Source: Rhodamnia argentea
Taxonomy: Eukaryota > Streptophyta > Magnoliopsida > Myrtales > Myrtaceae
Reading direction: 5' to 3'
Assembly: GCF_020921035.1 (NCBI RefSeq)
Contig: NC_063152.1
Span: 33,028,494-33,092,493, forward strand
DNA: 64,000 nt
The notes under the pieces were generated by a model that saw only the letters and a program-made list of their open reading frames with translations, did not search any database and was not told the origin of the DNA. The translations under genes were made by a program, and so were the position numbers. Positions 39,565-52,700 of the stretch are shown piece by piece (the stretch's first letter is position 1; every line of letters starts with the position of its first letter).

Positions 39565-41005
39565 TGTCGCGACCTAAAAAAAATAAACGAGTTTATTTTC
39601 GGGCTAATGGATTATCGGGTTAATTATTTAACTAACCTAACTCGGACTCTCCCAAGTCCATACCAAATCGCAACTTAAGGTTCAAATAATTAACATGCAA
39701 TGTGATTTCAATTTGGAGTCGCCACTAATCATTCTCGGTAGGTTGATTAGAAACCTAAATAAAATAGCAGGAGAAAACTATCTTATTTCCGCGAACCGGA
39801 GATTTTGAATTCGGGGATTTGGTTACGTCAGATTTCTCTAACGCCCTTTCGGTACCATTTTCATGAAAAATATTTGATTTGGCAATTTTGATGGATTTTA
39901 CTTGAAATTCAAAGATGCAATTTTTTGGTTTTTTCTTCTTTTTATGGGGATGTAAAACATTGAACTTTGTACGATATACACCATGGGTGATTTAGAAAGA
40001 AAGAAAACGCAGCCAATCACGAGTATTTACAGAAATAAATTAACATGTAATAATGCTAAAATTTGGAACACGTGGCATGTCTAAAATAAACAAACGAATG
40101 TTCACACCAAACGATTACATTTTTGTAGATCGAGATGGAAAGGATTACCTTCTATTACACAAAATCTTACTCACATACACGTTATAGTTCCCTTCAAGAT
40201 CTCGGAGCTGGAAGAACGCGGCTGTCGTCGAAAATGGCAAGCAATGGCGTTGTTGGGTTGCGAGGGGCGAAATATGTGTCGGGACTCGTCGAAGATGATG
40301 CTCGACTAAAACACTTTTCTTCACTCTCGAATTTTCTCTTCTGATTTTTCTCAAGAACTCTCTTTTTCCTCTCTAAAAATTCCTCTCAAAAACTCTCTCA
40401 AAACTCTCTCAATTCTCTTCCACTCTTCCTAAAAAACTCTCTCAATTCTTTTCTACTCTCTCTCTCAATTCTCTTCCACTTCCCCCTCTTCTCCAAACTC
40501 TTCTCAAGAGCTCTCTCTTTTATAGGCAAAGTTCTTCATCCTTCATTCTTCACCTTCATTTCTTCACCTTCCATCTTCATCTTCTCTTCTTCATCTTCAT
40601 TTCTTCACCTTCCATTTTCATCTTCCCTTCTTCATCTTCATTTCTTCACCTTCCATTTTCATCTTCCCTTCATTATCTTCCCTTCATCATCTTCCCTTCT
40701 TCATCTTCTTTTCATTATCTTCCCTTCATCATCTTCCCTTCTTCATCTTCTTTTGGTATTTGCAATACAGGTCCCGAAGTTCCAAGTATTTGCAATACGA
40801 TCCTTGAAGTTTCAAATCTTCTCGGTGTATTTTTCCATCCCGTGCCTAGTCTAGACGCATGCTAAATTAAGTGTTCTGCTTGCCCGATTATATGCCAATG
40901 CAATGTACGCTAAAAATAAATATGTGAGATGATTTTTTATTTAGAACTAAAATTAGTTCTAATTTTTATGCAAAAAATAGATTAGTCAAAATTTAGGCGT
41001 CAACG
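39565..41005 (-). repeat. right LTR (5' LTR of the minus-strand gypsy element)
   Basis: Near-identical to the left LTR. It begins TGTCGCGACCTAA. Its outer end reads GGCGTCAACG where the left copy has GGCGTCAACA, so the terminal base appears changed A to G. CTTTTATA at 40517-40524 is the minus-strand TATA box. Differences seen against the left LTR include GTAGA/GGAGA, CTTCCGA/CTTCTGA, GGTCC/GATCC and changes in T-run length. Confidence 0.93.
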
Positions 41006-41010
41006 GGGGT

Positions 41011-42518
41011 GGGGTTGGGAGAGACCTCTCTCTCCCTCGGGATTTGTTGGCGGCGTTGGAAACCCTAAAGGGTGAAGGAGGAGGAGAGGGAGAGAGAGAG
41101 AGAAAAATTTGAGGGTTCGATGATTTATCAATTTAATCCTTAACCTTCTAATGATTTGTCAATGCAATGCTTCCAAAAAATTATCCGAATAATAAATTTA
41201 TGACTAAATTAACAAATCATCAAAAGGTTTATCATTAAAATTGGCAAATCGTCATAAGATTTAGGACTAAATTGGCATAATTAAAAGTTATATTAATGAA
41301 TTGGCTGCCATATTATAAATTTATGACTTTCACCACAAGATATTCGCCATTCGTCGATCTTTAGTAGTTCTTCCTCTTGTTGTTTCTTTTCTTTGTTTTT
41401 TTTTTTTGGAAATTCACATCAAATGATATAGAAATCATCCACTGCGCTTACCACATCAATCTCCTTATTTGGTTAGTCACCATCTCGGTGATTAGAAAGA
41501 AAATGACGTTCTTGTAGATGAAAAAAAAAAACAAAAAGGAACGGAGGTGTGGATGCGTAAAGCTAGCGATTTTCTATTCGAAGAGCTCGCGGTGCCGCGG
41601 CACATTGGAAAATGTCAAAATGCTAATCCCGTCCTCTGCTTTTCAGCCGTTGTTCAATATTGTCACATCTTCATCCACACGTGTGTGTACGTGTGGATGC
41701 ATATATATATATATATATATTGGGAGAATTTCATTTTGCCCCCCACTTAACTTTTGAGTATATGATGCCAGTACCACTTTCTCAATTGAGTTACTCAAGC
41801 ACGATCGCTTCACCTAATCGAGAAAGTGCACTAGTTAAGATTTACATCATGCCAAAGACATATCATTTGGTGAAATGCTCCGCCTCTCTCTCTTCAAACC
41901 TAATGCTCATTTCAATCAATGCTATCGAATTTTTCGTCATCAGATTCGAACTCGTACGAGATATCGACAGTCTCATCCACTTTAGCAGAATAATTAAATT
42001 AGAAGGAAAAAAAAAAGGAGCGATTCATTTCGATTGAGCGTAAAAAGTTCGGGGACGGAAAGGCTAAAAAATTCAACAACTATAGTATTTGCATCAAGCG
42101 TCGGATTACGGATTTTTTTTTTTTTTTTTTTTGTGGTCAGATTGGATTGCGGAGTCTACAAAGATGAGGTGTAGCGCGAGACTTTGGGTTTACTTTACTT
42201 CCCATATGAAAGACTAGACTTGACCCTGTTAGCCGTTCCTTGTCTCTTGCTCTCCCCGTTTCTCCGTCCACTCCCAACTCCAATTTAATACTTCAAAAGC
42301 AACGCAGCTTCTCATCTACACTTTCAAACTCAAAACGAACGCTCTCTCTCTCTCTCTCTCTTCTCTTTCTCTCTCTAGTGCGTCCTCGATCTCGCCGGCG
42401 GAGTGGGTTTTCGTTCGTCAGTCGGCGGTGAGCTGTGGGATCCAGGTTGATCTGACGCTGACGCCATTGCCGCCGCCGCCGCCCGCCGGGTCCGATTCAG
42501 CGAGCGTCAGGTGAGAAG
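41011..42518. other. spacer and promoter region upstream of DRP1A
   Basis: 41120-41330 is another inverted AT-rich fragment: TTTAATCCTTAACCTTCTAATGATTTG is answered by CAAATCGTCATAAGATTTAGGACTAAATTGG. A (TA)n microsatellite lies at about 41700-41720 and a poly(T) at about 42113-42132. From about 42230 the DNA is C/T-rich with a CT repeat (42339-42362), probably the DRP1A leader. No gene otherwise. Confidence 0.4.
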
Positions 42519-45500
42519 ATGGATAACTTGATCTCGCTCGTGAACAAGATACAGAGAGCTTGCACGGCTCTCGGCGACCACGGCGACACCAGCGCCCTGC
42601 CCACCCTCTGGGACTCTCTCCCCTCCATCGCCGTCGTCGGTGGCCAGGTCTCCTCCAGATCCCCCCCCCTCTCTCTCTCTCTGTGTGGAAACGACCGCTT
42701 GTTTTTGAAGAATCTATGTCACCACTGTTGGGTGACGAGCTTCATTTTAACTCATGGTTCACCGATTGAGCTGCCTCTCCCTTTCACTGGTGATTTCGTT
42801 GCTTGCGGTTTGGCGATCTGCGATGTTTCCTCGCCCTTGTTTGTCGTGCGAATTGCTCGCTCCTGTTTCGGGACTTCTGTCGAGTCATCCCCCTTTTTTA
42901 AAAAAAAAAAAATTATGCGAACACTCTTTCCTATGGAGCTCAATTTTAGCTCGAATTGATGTGTGAGCTGGTTTCTCCGTCTTTCTATGGGCGACTTGTC
43001 ACCCGAGTTTAATGATGTGCGATATTTTCTCGTCCGTGCATCTCGTGTGTTTTGGGTCGCTGCTGTGTGGTAGCTTCTGTCAAGTGCTGGCTAGGACGTC
43101 AGTAATGACGTACGATGAAGTAGGAGCTTCACTCAAGATTTCTTCTTGTCTGGAGTAGGAGCTATACTATACCTGATGCGTTTTTCCCCTCTGATGCACT
43201 TTGCGATGTCACACAGAGTTCAGGAAAGTCGTCGGTGCTGGAGAGCGTTGTTGGCAAGGACTTCTTACCTCGTGGCTCTGGTAAGGCTCCCTAACTTCTT
43301 CTTACCTTTGGTTTTTACTTCTTCGTAAGTCCAGAATTTGGAAATGTTATGAGTGAACAATTTTTGCAGGTATTGTTACTAGACGTCCTCTTGTCTTGCA
43401 GCTTCACAAGCTTGAAGAAGGAAGCAGAGAATATGCGGAATTCCTTCACCTTCCACGAAAGAGATTCACTGACTTTGGTGTGTTCTTCGTGATAATTTTG
43501 TAACTTAAATATTGTTGATTAACCATATGTGTGGGGTTGGAGTTGCCTGCTTATGCAGACTGACTTCATTTCTCATGCACTGCCTTTGACTCACTAGTCT
43601 ATGGGGATATTAGAATCTACACAATGCCAGTTTCCCAGAGTGTTATTATACACAGCATCATTCTTCTGATTGCACAAGTCTGTGAGCTCACACTGGCTTA
43701 TTATTTCTGGCTGTCTGCACGAGTTGTCTCATAATCATGAATTATGTATACAAATCGAGACATGTAGAAATGAATTGAGTACTTCCATATATTTTGGCCC
43801 AATGTTGGTACTTCTACTAATGTTTCCACACAAACATGCCCACGGCGTACTGACACAAAACATGAGATTTGATTGGGTGGAGGAATTTTTCTCTAAGATG
43901 CTTACACGCTGATGTCAATTGAAATTATGCAGGTGCTGTGAGAAAGGAGATCGCAGATGAAACTGATCGAGAGACTGGTAAAACAAAGCAAATTTCAAGT
44001 GTTCCAATCCATCTTAGTATATATTCACCTAATGGTATGTCTTTTCTTGGCCGAACACCTAATTACAATTTGTGTTGTTATTTTTCTGTTGACATATTGT
44101 TGTAATAATCTTTGACAACTTGTTTTACTCAATTCTTGTTGTTTTATAGCCTTTCTTCTCATGATCTTTTTGTTGTGCTTATTGTATAATTTATCTTTGG
44201 CAGTTGTCAACTTGACTTTGATTGATCTTCCTGGGCTCACAAAGGTTGCTGTTGGTAAGTCACCTCTTATCTCGCCACTGGAAATTTCTTCTCCTTTTGT
44301 TGATTGAACTGAGGTTTCTCTATAACTTGATGGTATCTAGAGTTGAAAGTTTGAAATCTGTAAGAAGACAACAAGTTCATTCAGTCATTGCAGTTCCTGT
44401 GCTGAGTTCATCCGTGAACAGATAGTAGAAACCATCCATCCTTTTTTGTTCCGCTGCATGTACTTTCAATGCATTTATGCCAACATGAATAGCTTACACT
44501 GTTTTTATCATAAACTGACTGTGCTCTTCAAATGGATGTTTTTTGAAAATAAGAGGGCCAACCGGACAGCATTGTACAAGAAATTGAGAACATGGTCCGC
44601 TCATACATCGAGAAGGTATTGTGCATCATACCTCATCCGTTGTTTATTTTGGATTGTAATTTTTCAATTACTAAAAGATTTAGCAGGTTAACTCAACACA
44701 AGATTTTCATTCAGCAACTGGTTATTGAGCTTATAAGCTGGGTGATTGCTTGGAAGACACTTCTGGCTATCAACTATAAGAACTGTTTTTGGGTCCATGA
44801 GGAAGAAAAAAAGAATTTTTTTTTATTTTGATGTCATTTATTGTGCATAACCTCTTATGAATAGCATTAGGGCGAATTTTTTTGTTTGAAGGTTTTATGT
44901 AGCCTGCTGCAGCTCTTGTTTTCTTTCATTAGGAGGGGCATCCAAATGCTTAGATTTTGCAGCACCTGTTAAGTGTTCACTTTGGTTTAGTGTTCAAAGG
45001 GTCCTTTGGTATTTGAAAGAAATACTTTGGCCCCTTAAGTCTCATAATGTTGAGATTCCTGCTTTATTCAAGTTATAGGCATACCTATAATTTTTGCTCT
45101 TAAGTGAAGAATTTGTTCCCTCGATTCCAATGACTGTAAATTTATGTCATTGTCTCCTAAGATAGGCACACACTTTCGTACTCATGATGACTACCTTTTG
45201 GAACTATCCAAGGTGACAATAAAGAACTTACTAGTTCTTGAATCTTTATGCAGCCTAATTGTTTAATTCTTGCAATTTCACCTGCAAATCAAGATCTTGC
45301 TACATCTGATGCAATTAAGATCTCTCGTGAAGTAGATCCTACAGGTAACATTTCTATTTTTGTTCTTTCCACAGTGCAACTTTCCTACTCTCCATGGTTG
45401 AATTTTCGTATTTGTCTCTGGTCCTTGGACTTGTTAAGAAAATATCATGGGTGCTTTCCAGAATCTGTCTTCCTTTTAGATCTCCTAAAATGTAACTCTT

Positions 45501-48500
45501 GCAGAGATGTGCAAATGTGAAATCCCGTCTTTGCATCATTCTATCTACATCTCCATGCATTTTTTATTTCTAGTAACTAAGTTGCTGCGATTATTTATTT
45601 TTAGGGGAGAGGACATATGGAGTCTTGACAAAGATCGATCTAATGGATAAGGGAACAGACGCTGTTGATGTAAGTTTTTTGTTTTTTTGGTCAAACTGTT
45701 GATGTAAGTTTAAGAGTATCTTTTCTGCAGAAAGATAATGATTTCTATTTACTCTGCATGTGGTTTATTTTGGGTTTTCTGCTTATAGTTTTCACTTTTC
45801 ATCGCATCAACAAAATGCTGATCTGAGTGCGGTCAGGAGTCAGGACTAGGTAGAGCCTGATGAATTTGCATGGACGTCTTGTCGTTGAAACATTCATAAC
45901 TGTCCTCGTGCTTTCACATCTCTATTATGTTGACTAATATTTTAGGTGCTCTTATTGCAATTATGAGCACCCCATTTTGATGCATTCTCGCTACTGAGGC
46001 TGATATTCTTTGGCTTAATAGATATTGGAAGGGAAAGCATATCGGCTTAAGTTCCCTTGGATTGGGGTAGTAAATCGATCCCAAGCTGATATTAACAAGA
46101 ATGTCGACATGATTGCTGCTCGCCGCAGAGAGCGTGAATATTTCTCTAGTACTCCTGAATACAAGCATCTTGCGCACAGAATGGGTTCAGAGCATTTAGC
46201 AAAGATGCTTTCGAAGGTTGGAAAATCGTGATGATTTCTTTGTGCAACCAGTTATTCAACTTCATCCGGTAATGCTATCATGTTCATTGCAGCAATTGGA
46301 GAACGTAATCAAGGCCAAAATACCAGGCATCCAGTCCCTTATTAACAAAACAATTCTTGAGCTTGAGACTGAGTTGAGTCGTCTGGGCAAGCCTATAGCT
46401 GCAGATGCAGGAGTATGTGTCTTATTTTTTTTTCCCATGCTATGTCAGTTTCATTCTACTGTTTTTTTTCTTTTTAAATGAAGACCAACCATGCCATTTT
46501 GCTACCTCTACACTTTCGTTTTGGGGGTTGGAATTCTCACTCCTCAAGCAGGAGTACCAATAGCATGACTGCATCCCTTAAGTTCATATGCTGCAAGAAG
46601 AATTATTGATCATATCTTACTAAAATGCAGGGAAAGTTGTATTCAATCATGGAGATATGTCGTCTTTTTGATCAAATTTACAAGGAGCATCTAGATGGCG
46701 TGTATGTATACAAGTTCATTCTTCTTGTCCAAACCACCTCCTTATTATACATATATGTTATGAAGGCAGTAAGAGTTGATATTATTTTCGAGTGCAGGCG
46801 TCCAGGAGGTGACAAGATTTATAATGTTTTCGATAATCAGCTTCCTGCTGCTCTTAAGAGGCTGCAATTTGACAAACAACTTTCCATGGAAAATATTAAG
46901 AAGCTCATTACAGAAGCTGATGGATACCAACCTCATTTAATAGCTCCTGAACAAGGATATCGCCGTCTGATCGAATCTTCTTTAATAACTATTAGAGGTC
47001 CTGCTGAGGCTGCTGTTGATGCGGTATGCTTTTAACACACAGAAGATTACATAAAGTATCTGACATGGAAATGCATACAGTACTCTTGGTTGGTTTGTTT
47101 TGTGATTAAAATGTTAAAAAGGTCGATCAAATCAGTTTCCTTTCAGTGTAAATCTTGGCGTGGTTCGTTAGAATTGTTTGTACATGCTTTATGATGGGGA
47201 ATCAGAAAATTGGTAAGAATTGTGGGAGTATCAGGAATTCCACATGATTCTGTGGTTGTTCAATGGCAGACCTACCTTATTTCAGTGTGCCTGTTTCCTT
47301 CTAACACCACAATCATATGTCTGTCGCCATATTAAACAGTTTCACTTTTTGGGCTTCTGAGTAATTCACTATTTATTTTCAAGTTTCATAAGACAAACAG
47401 GAAGCTTGGGATAAGAACACCACAAGTGTCATAACTTTGTGAGTACCATAACTTTCAATTGATCACTTGAGTGCCGTAACTTTTTAAAAAATTTCATCCC
47501 AGTGCCGGAAATCCTACGTGGCATAGCACTTGGGTGTACGTTTTTTAAAACTTCAGTGATTAATCGAAAAGTTATATGGCAATCAAGTGATAGAAGAAAC
47601 AGTTATGATACTCAAGTGAATACCATACGAAAATTATGGCACTGGTGACATCCTTTTTCCATGATGCTTTATTATGTTATTTGCCTATGATAATCTGTGA
47701 TATGGATATGCTCATGGGTGTGTATTAGTGTTTGCTATGAGTACTGAATATCTTTTCCTTTGGCCAAACTACAAAAACTGAATATGTCTTTGCTTCACTT
47801 CAGGTTCATGCTCTACTGAAGGACCTAGTGCACAAGGCTATTAGTGAAACACTGGTACATTTTCTACTGAACTATATCTCTTTTAAGTTTCTAGTGCACA
47901 AAGCTTATGTAAAGAGCTGCTGCCCCTTTCTGTAGTCTTGACCCAATAAGACAAATACAGCATGTTCTTGCACATGGGCATTCTGTTGTTGAATGTCCTA
48001 TTTTGAAGAATTGAAACACCATATAATATAACTAAAGCCAGAATTACAGGGGCTAGAGAATACTTAACAATTTTCCATTTTGGATGAATCTATAACTCCA
48101 GTGTCACATTTTGGACTTGTTAATGTTTTCGGGACTTGGGAGGTGTTATAGGACGTCTGAGGATAAAGAGAATTTGCTAGAATTGAGAGCGACAAAGCCT
48201 TAACAAATTTTGATACATTCCTGTAATATTAAGAGATAGAGATAGTGTTCCACTTTATGAAAACTGGATTTCAATGGACTTAATTACTTTATCAGGTATT
48301 CCTTCTGAAAGGTCCACAATTAGCGCAGAATCTGCCACTGTTTTATATATTCTTAATGGAGACAATCATAATTCAAGTTGGACCTTGAACATCTCCGGGT
48401 TGTAATTTGTTAGTAGTATGTTCTTTGAGGTTCTTTCTTTGGAGTTTCCTATGGATGAGATGCAACTAGGAGCATTATGACTGAATTGTTTTGAGGTTAA

Positions 48501-49576
48501 AACCTTTACGTTTCAAGCTTAAGACCAAAAAAGACGAGAAAATTCGGCGTAGGAAGCAACTTCTTGAGCACTGCTTTTGAAATTGGATGGTGTTTGCTTT
48601 CCTGATTAGATCCCATGGTTGGTTTAACAAGTTCTGGTTCCTACTTATTGGTCTCTATGCACTGAATTTAATTTGCATCTCGAGCATCATGTTGTTTTAG
48701 AAGATTGAATGATAACTTCATTTTCAATTCTTTCTTTTTCAAAACGTTCGTTTCATTTCTATTGCAATTTCTGTTTGATAAGTATGCATTGCATAAACCA
48801 CTTATTTTAAAACCAGAGTAACCACGTGCATATACAGGCAGTCTGGCTAACAATTGGTATATATTCCTCAACTTCAGGAGCTAAAGCAGTATCCTGGTCT
48901 CAGAGTGGAAGTCACTAACGCTGCTTGTGAATCACTCGAGAGAATGAGGGAAGAGAGCAAGAAAGCGACACTTAAGCTGGTCGACATGGAATGTGGTTAC
49001 CTGACAGTTGACTATTTCCGGAAGCTCCCTCAAGATGTCGAGAAGGGCGGCAACCCATCACATTCACTATTCGACAGATACAACGAGTCGTATCTCAGGC
49101 GGATAGGTGAGATGTGGAATCCTTATTTGTCACATCATTCTCATGGAGAAACTATTATGATTGGTCTTAAATAATACGTTACCCAATAAACTGATTGTTG
49201 AAGTTCCTTTTCGCGAAATGTAAAACAGGATCGACGGTTCTGTCCTACGTCAATATGGTCTGCGCCAGCCTGCGCCACTCCATTCCTAAATCCATCGTGC
49301 ATGGCCAAGTGAGGGAGGCCAAACGAAGCCTTCTTGATCGTTTCTTCACTGAACTTGGTTCAATGGAGGTGAGAATGGGACGATTTCTCCTTGTGTGTTT
49401 TTTCATCGAATCACATTAGTATACTGAATCTAAAATTCTTTCTGCAGCAAAAGCGTCTATCATCGTTATTGAATGAGGATCCGGCAGTCATGGAGCGACG
49501 TACTGCCCTTTCACAGAGACTTGAGTTGTACAGGAGCGCTCAAACCGAAATCGACACAGTTGCTTGGTCTAAGTAA
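42519..49576 (+). CDS. DRP1A: dynamin-related GTPase DRP1A / phragmoplastin
   Basis: Sixteen exons: 42519-42647, 43217-43280, 43370-43477, 43933-44034, 44204-44254, 44554-44615, 45254-45344, 45605-45669, 46022-46216, 46293-46412, 46631-46701, 46798-47023, 47804-47854, 48878-49106, 49229-49368 and 49448-49576. They sum to 610 residues, the DRP1A length. The protein polymerises on membranes at the cell plate and plasma membrane, aiding cytokinesis and clathrin-dependent endocytosis. GTPase motifs: GGQSSGKSS (41-49), switch [12 protein letters not shown] (about 142-145) and TKIDLMDKG (about 211-219). The stalk segment [19 protein letters not shown] and the C-terminal effector domain ([13 protein letters not shown], ending DTVAWSK) follow. 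There is no PH domain or Pro-rich tail, as usual for class 1 plant DRPs. The start [20 protein letters not shown] matches the family. All motifs are intact. Confidence 0.96.
47408..47665. mobile_element. MITE-like element in DRP1A intron 12
   Basis: CACCACAAGTGTCATAACTTTGTG at the left and its inverted relative near the right end (AAAATTATGGCACTGGTGACATCC) form imperfect terminal inverted repeats. Inner words also pair (GTACCATAACTTTC with ATGATACTCAAGTGAATACC). About 250 bp, non-coding, wholly intronic. Confidence 0.5.
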
Positions 49577-50850
49577 AATCCAGTGTTGTTCACTTCTAAA
49601 GCTTCTCTTTTCGCTCAAGTAATTTAGTATGGGATCTGTTCTGCTTGTCGTCGCGGCCAGTCACATTGATGGGGATATTGGTGAAGCATGAGCACCCGGT
49701 TGATGCGGCAGTGTCTGGTGCTGAAGACAATCTTTTTTCCACACTGAATGACGATATACATGTATCAGTTTCCTTCCGTCTGTAATGCGTGCAATGATAC
49801 GTCAATCTGTATCGTACGAAAGACTGAATTGTTCGATTATTCTAAGGTCATTAGTAGGTGAAGCAATTGCAATTGGATTTGTAATGATCCCATCCAGCGC
49901 GCGCCTTTACATAAACCAGAAATAACCAGCCGATTTTAACCTAATCCCAATCTAGAAATGACACTTTGTAAACTCAAGTTGAGTTTGCTTTCTTAACAAG
50001 AAAAGCGGCAAAATCGTCCTGATAATTTGTACTGGACAAAAGATCAATTAAAGAATGAGATGATGATGCAAATATTCATAAATTTTAGCTCAATATGTAA
50101 TGTGATCTTTGAATTTTTAATTTGTTCAAGATAATTTCTAGTGTTTTGGTGCATGTTTGATATAGTTTTGAAATTATATGAAAATGTTCAAATGTTGTCA
50201 TTCCATTAATTTAAATTCAAGGATAACATTGAATATTGTTATATAATGCAAGAACTAAATTGAACATATGTCAAAAGTCCGGAGACGACATTGCACATTG
50301 AGCTAAAGTTTAGGAGTTATATTAAAAAAATTAAAAGTTCGGAGATCACAACATATATCGGGCCAAAATTCGGGGGTCATTGATTTTTCATGATTTGATA
50401 ATGCAAAAACAAGCAATCAATACGGAATAATTTCATGGGACAAAATTGTCTTATTCGAAGTTTAACAAAATGCCTTCGCACTAATTTTAGATTTTTTTTT
50501 TTTTTTATACTAATTTTAGATTTTAAACATCGGGGAAAGGTGGGGTTTCAAAGCTCGTTTCAGGAGCAAGTTATACAACACGTTCTGTTTCTGCTCCTTT
50601 TTTGCCGTTGCGTTCAGCGACATGCCAACAAGGCATGTCAAACGACGGCGTTTCTGAGATTCTTGCCTGTCGCTCCCTCGTAGGTGAAACGTCCCTTCAA
50701 GAAAGATTTCTTTTTCTGACCAAAAAAAGTTCAAAAAAAAAAAAAGTGAGGAAGACTTTCGTTTGACGAAGACTTGGCGAAGACCAAAGTTTGTCGAGAT
50801 GAATAAATCAGAGTTCTGGATCTGCCCCGTGACTCTTTCTCGCGCCTCAT
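49577..50850. other. spacer between DRP1A and the lipase gene
   Basis: The DRP1A 3' UTR is followed by AT-rich spacer containing one MITE-like inverted repeat (listed separately) and a duplicated word ACTAATTTTAGATTT around a T run (50478-50525). The minus-strand frame at 50516-51010 has no protein character. Confidence 0.4.
50070..50390. mobile_element. MITE-like inverted repeat
   Basis: The left segment TAATGTGATCTTTGAATTTTTAATTT (about 50097-50122) is answered at the right by AATTAAAAGTTCGGAGATCACAACATAT (about 50330-50357). Weaker complementarity extends on both sides. About 320 bp, no coding capacity. Confidence 0.45.
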
Positions 50851-52700
50851 CAGATCCGTTCTCTCCGTGATGTTTTAAGGTGTGCTTCTTGTTTCTGATT
50901 TGGGTTACATTTGCGTCCGTGAAACCTTTCTTTTTGTGTACGTGTTGGGGTTGTGATTTTGTCTTGGCGACATTGAAGTTCCGATTCCTGATGATCATTT
51001 TTGAGGTCAAAAAGTGAAAGGAATCAACTTTGTCAAAATGCCATGGGCGTGATGTTTCATGTGTGGACGCTATGTAATTGTAGTGGACGAGGTTCGGTTA
51101 GTCCATTTGCTTTTGTGTGGTTTTGCATATGTCACTGCAGGTTGAGGAATTTCTTTCTCTCTCTTTCTCTATCTGTGGCTGATAGTGGAGTAGCTGTGCG
51201 GAACCTCGTTAGTCTTTTAGGGGGTTTTCATTGAATTATTGTTAATAGGTCAGGTTTTGCGTATGTTTATGCCCTTTTGAGATGAGCCAGTGAGTAAGCT
51301 GCAACAGAGGTCAAACATTCGGTAATTCTGCTCAAATTCATATCAGTTTTCAATGCACCCGCGATGGCATCCACAGTATGTGTTTCTGCGTTCCTGTCTG
51401 AGTGCGTATGTACCTTTTTCAGGTCTGTCTATGCGTGTTTTCCGGTGCACGTTGTGCTTGTTTAATGTGGAAACAATAAGAAGCACACTTTGGGTTGAAT
51501 TTGAAAGTCAAAAAGTTTGTATAAGTCTACAAAGAAATGTGCATTACTTTCGTTGGGAAAAGATATGGCATGCTAGATTTGTTTTGAATTTGGATGTCAT
51601 CACACTTTGTTTATCCTATTCTGCCTTTTTCATTGGGATCTCTTTCTATCTGCTTGGCTATCACTATATGACAAGGTGCAAAAGACGAGACCAATGTTCA
51701 AAACCACATTTCAAATGTCTAAAAATGGGAATATGTCGGGACACATGGTCATTGCTATATACAAAAATCCAGTTTGACCTGCGACCCAGCAATCCACCTG
51801 GGAAAAGTGTGCAGATATGTCTAATAAAAAATCTGTATCAACTTAATCGAAGTTAGAAAATCTCAAGTTAAATCGGTCCACCTCTTATGGCCCGTGTCTC
51901 CATTTAATTGAATTCTGTCTATTGTTATATTGTTGTGTGCATTTTGACTGTGAGATTGCTTGGAATGAATTGGATGTCATCATGAACAAGCCAGTGCAAG
52001 TTCTCTCCTTGGAGTATTTTGAATTTTCTTCGTGAAGAGTCATAGCTTGGGGATGGTGTTGATCTTTTATATTATCAAACTTCCTGTTTTACTCCTTTCC
52101 CTGTTTTGTAATCTGTTCAAGCCTTTTGTTACGACTGAAAAGTTGCACAAAAATATTCTTCCTCGGTGTCTTTTCAGATTTTTGTTGCATAATAATCTGC
52201 TTGATCTTTTTGGGATAAGTGGAAGTTGATAGGATGTAGATTAAGGCATAACCTGAAGAGGGAAGATTATTCAGAATCATTGGGCCGGCTCAACTCCCTG
52301 CCGAACTGCTTTGTATGTACTCTTTTAGAGGCTGGATCTACTGTTCTGGACAGGTTGACCTTTAAGCTCATACTTCTACAGTCCAAATAGTTAGCGTTTT
52401 GGCAGATTTCTTTTCTCCCTGAACTTTACATGACTATTGAAGGAAAATGTCCCTGATGCATAATGATTGGATGGAACTTAAAACTTCGTGAGGCAGCTTA
52501 AAATAGTTGTATGTGTTAAAGATGCACAGATGATCCTTATAGTACATAGATTTAGTTACGGTGAAGGAAGTCAAGTACAAATATGGACGTGCAGTTATGC
52601 ACACACTAACCATTGTCATTTGCTAACTGCCATGCGATTGTTCAATTCTGAGCAGCTTTCAGGGATAAAAAGAAGGAGTCTTAAATGAACTTGTGGTATT
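50850..52700 (+). promoter_or_regulatory. probable leader exon and leader intron of the lipase gene
   Basis: About 50820-50880 looks like a 5' UTR ending TTTTAAG|GTGTGC, a good donor. The DNA from there to 52700 is T-rich and intron-like. Frames inside it (for example 51353-51856) have no motif and are not supported as genes. The acceptor before the ATG at 52701 could not be fixed. Confidence 0.35.

Larger units (their letters stand above)
31594..41010 (-). mobile_element. Ty3/gypsy LTR retrotransposon, defective, recently inserted
   Basis: The element is bounded by LTRs at 31599-33042 and 39565-41005 and by a 5-bp target-site duplication GGGGT (31594-31598 and 41006-41010). Orientation is minus: primer-binding site next to the right LTR, polypurine tract next to the left LTR, TATA box on the minus strand in both LTRs, and gag and integrase read leftwards. 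The internal part is about 6.5 kb. By eye the LTRs differ at about 7 substitutions and a few 1-bp indels over 1.44 kb, so insertion is recent. The coding part is broken and out of canonical order (gag, integrase, then RT pieces), so the copy cannot be autonomous. The integrase wording (WPFSMWGIDVIGP, NGAREAANKNIKKIL) suggests the Tat/Athila side of Ty3/gypsy, at moderate certainty. Confidence 0.92.

Noticed and set aside
42654..43145. 146-codon read-through of DRP1A exon 1
   Set aside because: The frame after VVGGQ is intron sequence. Splicing to 43217 restores the SSGKSS P-loop exactly.
51353..51856. 167-codon frame upstream of the lipase
   Set aside because: It lies in T-rich, intron-like DNA between the probable leader exon and the start codon, with no motif.
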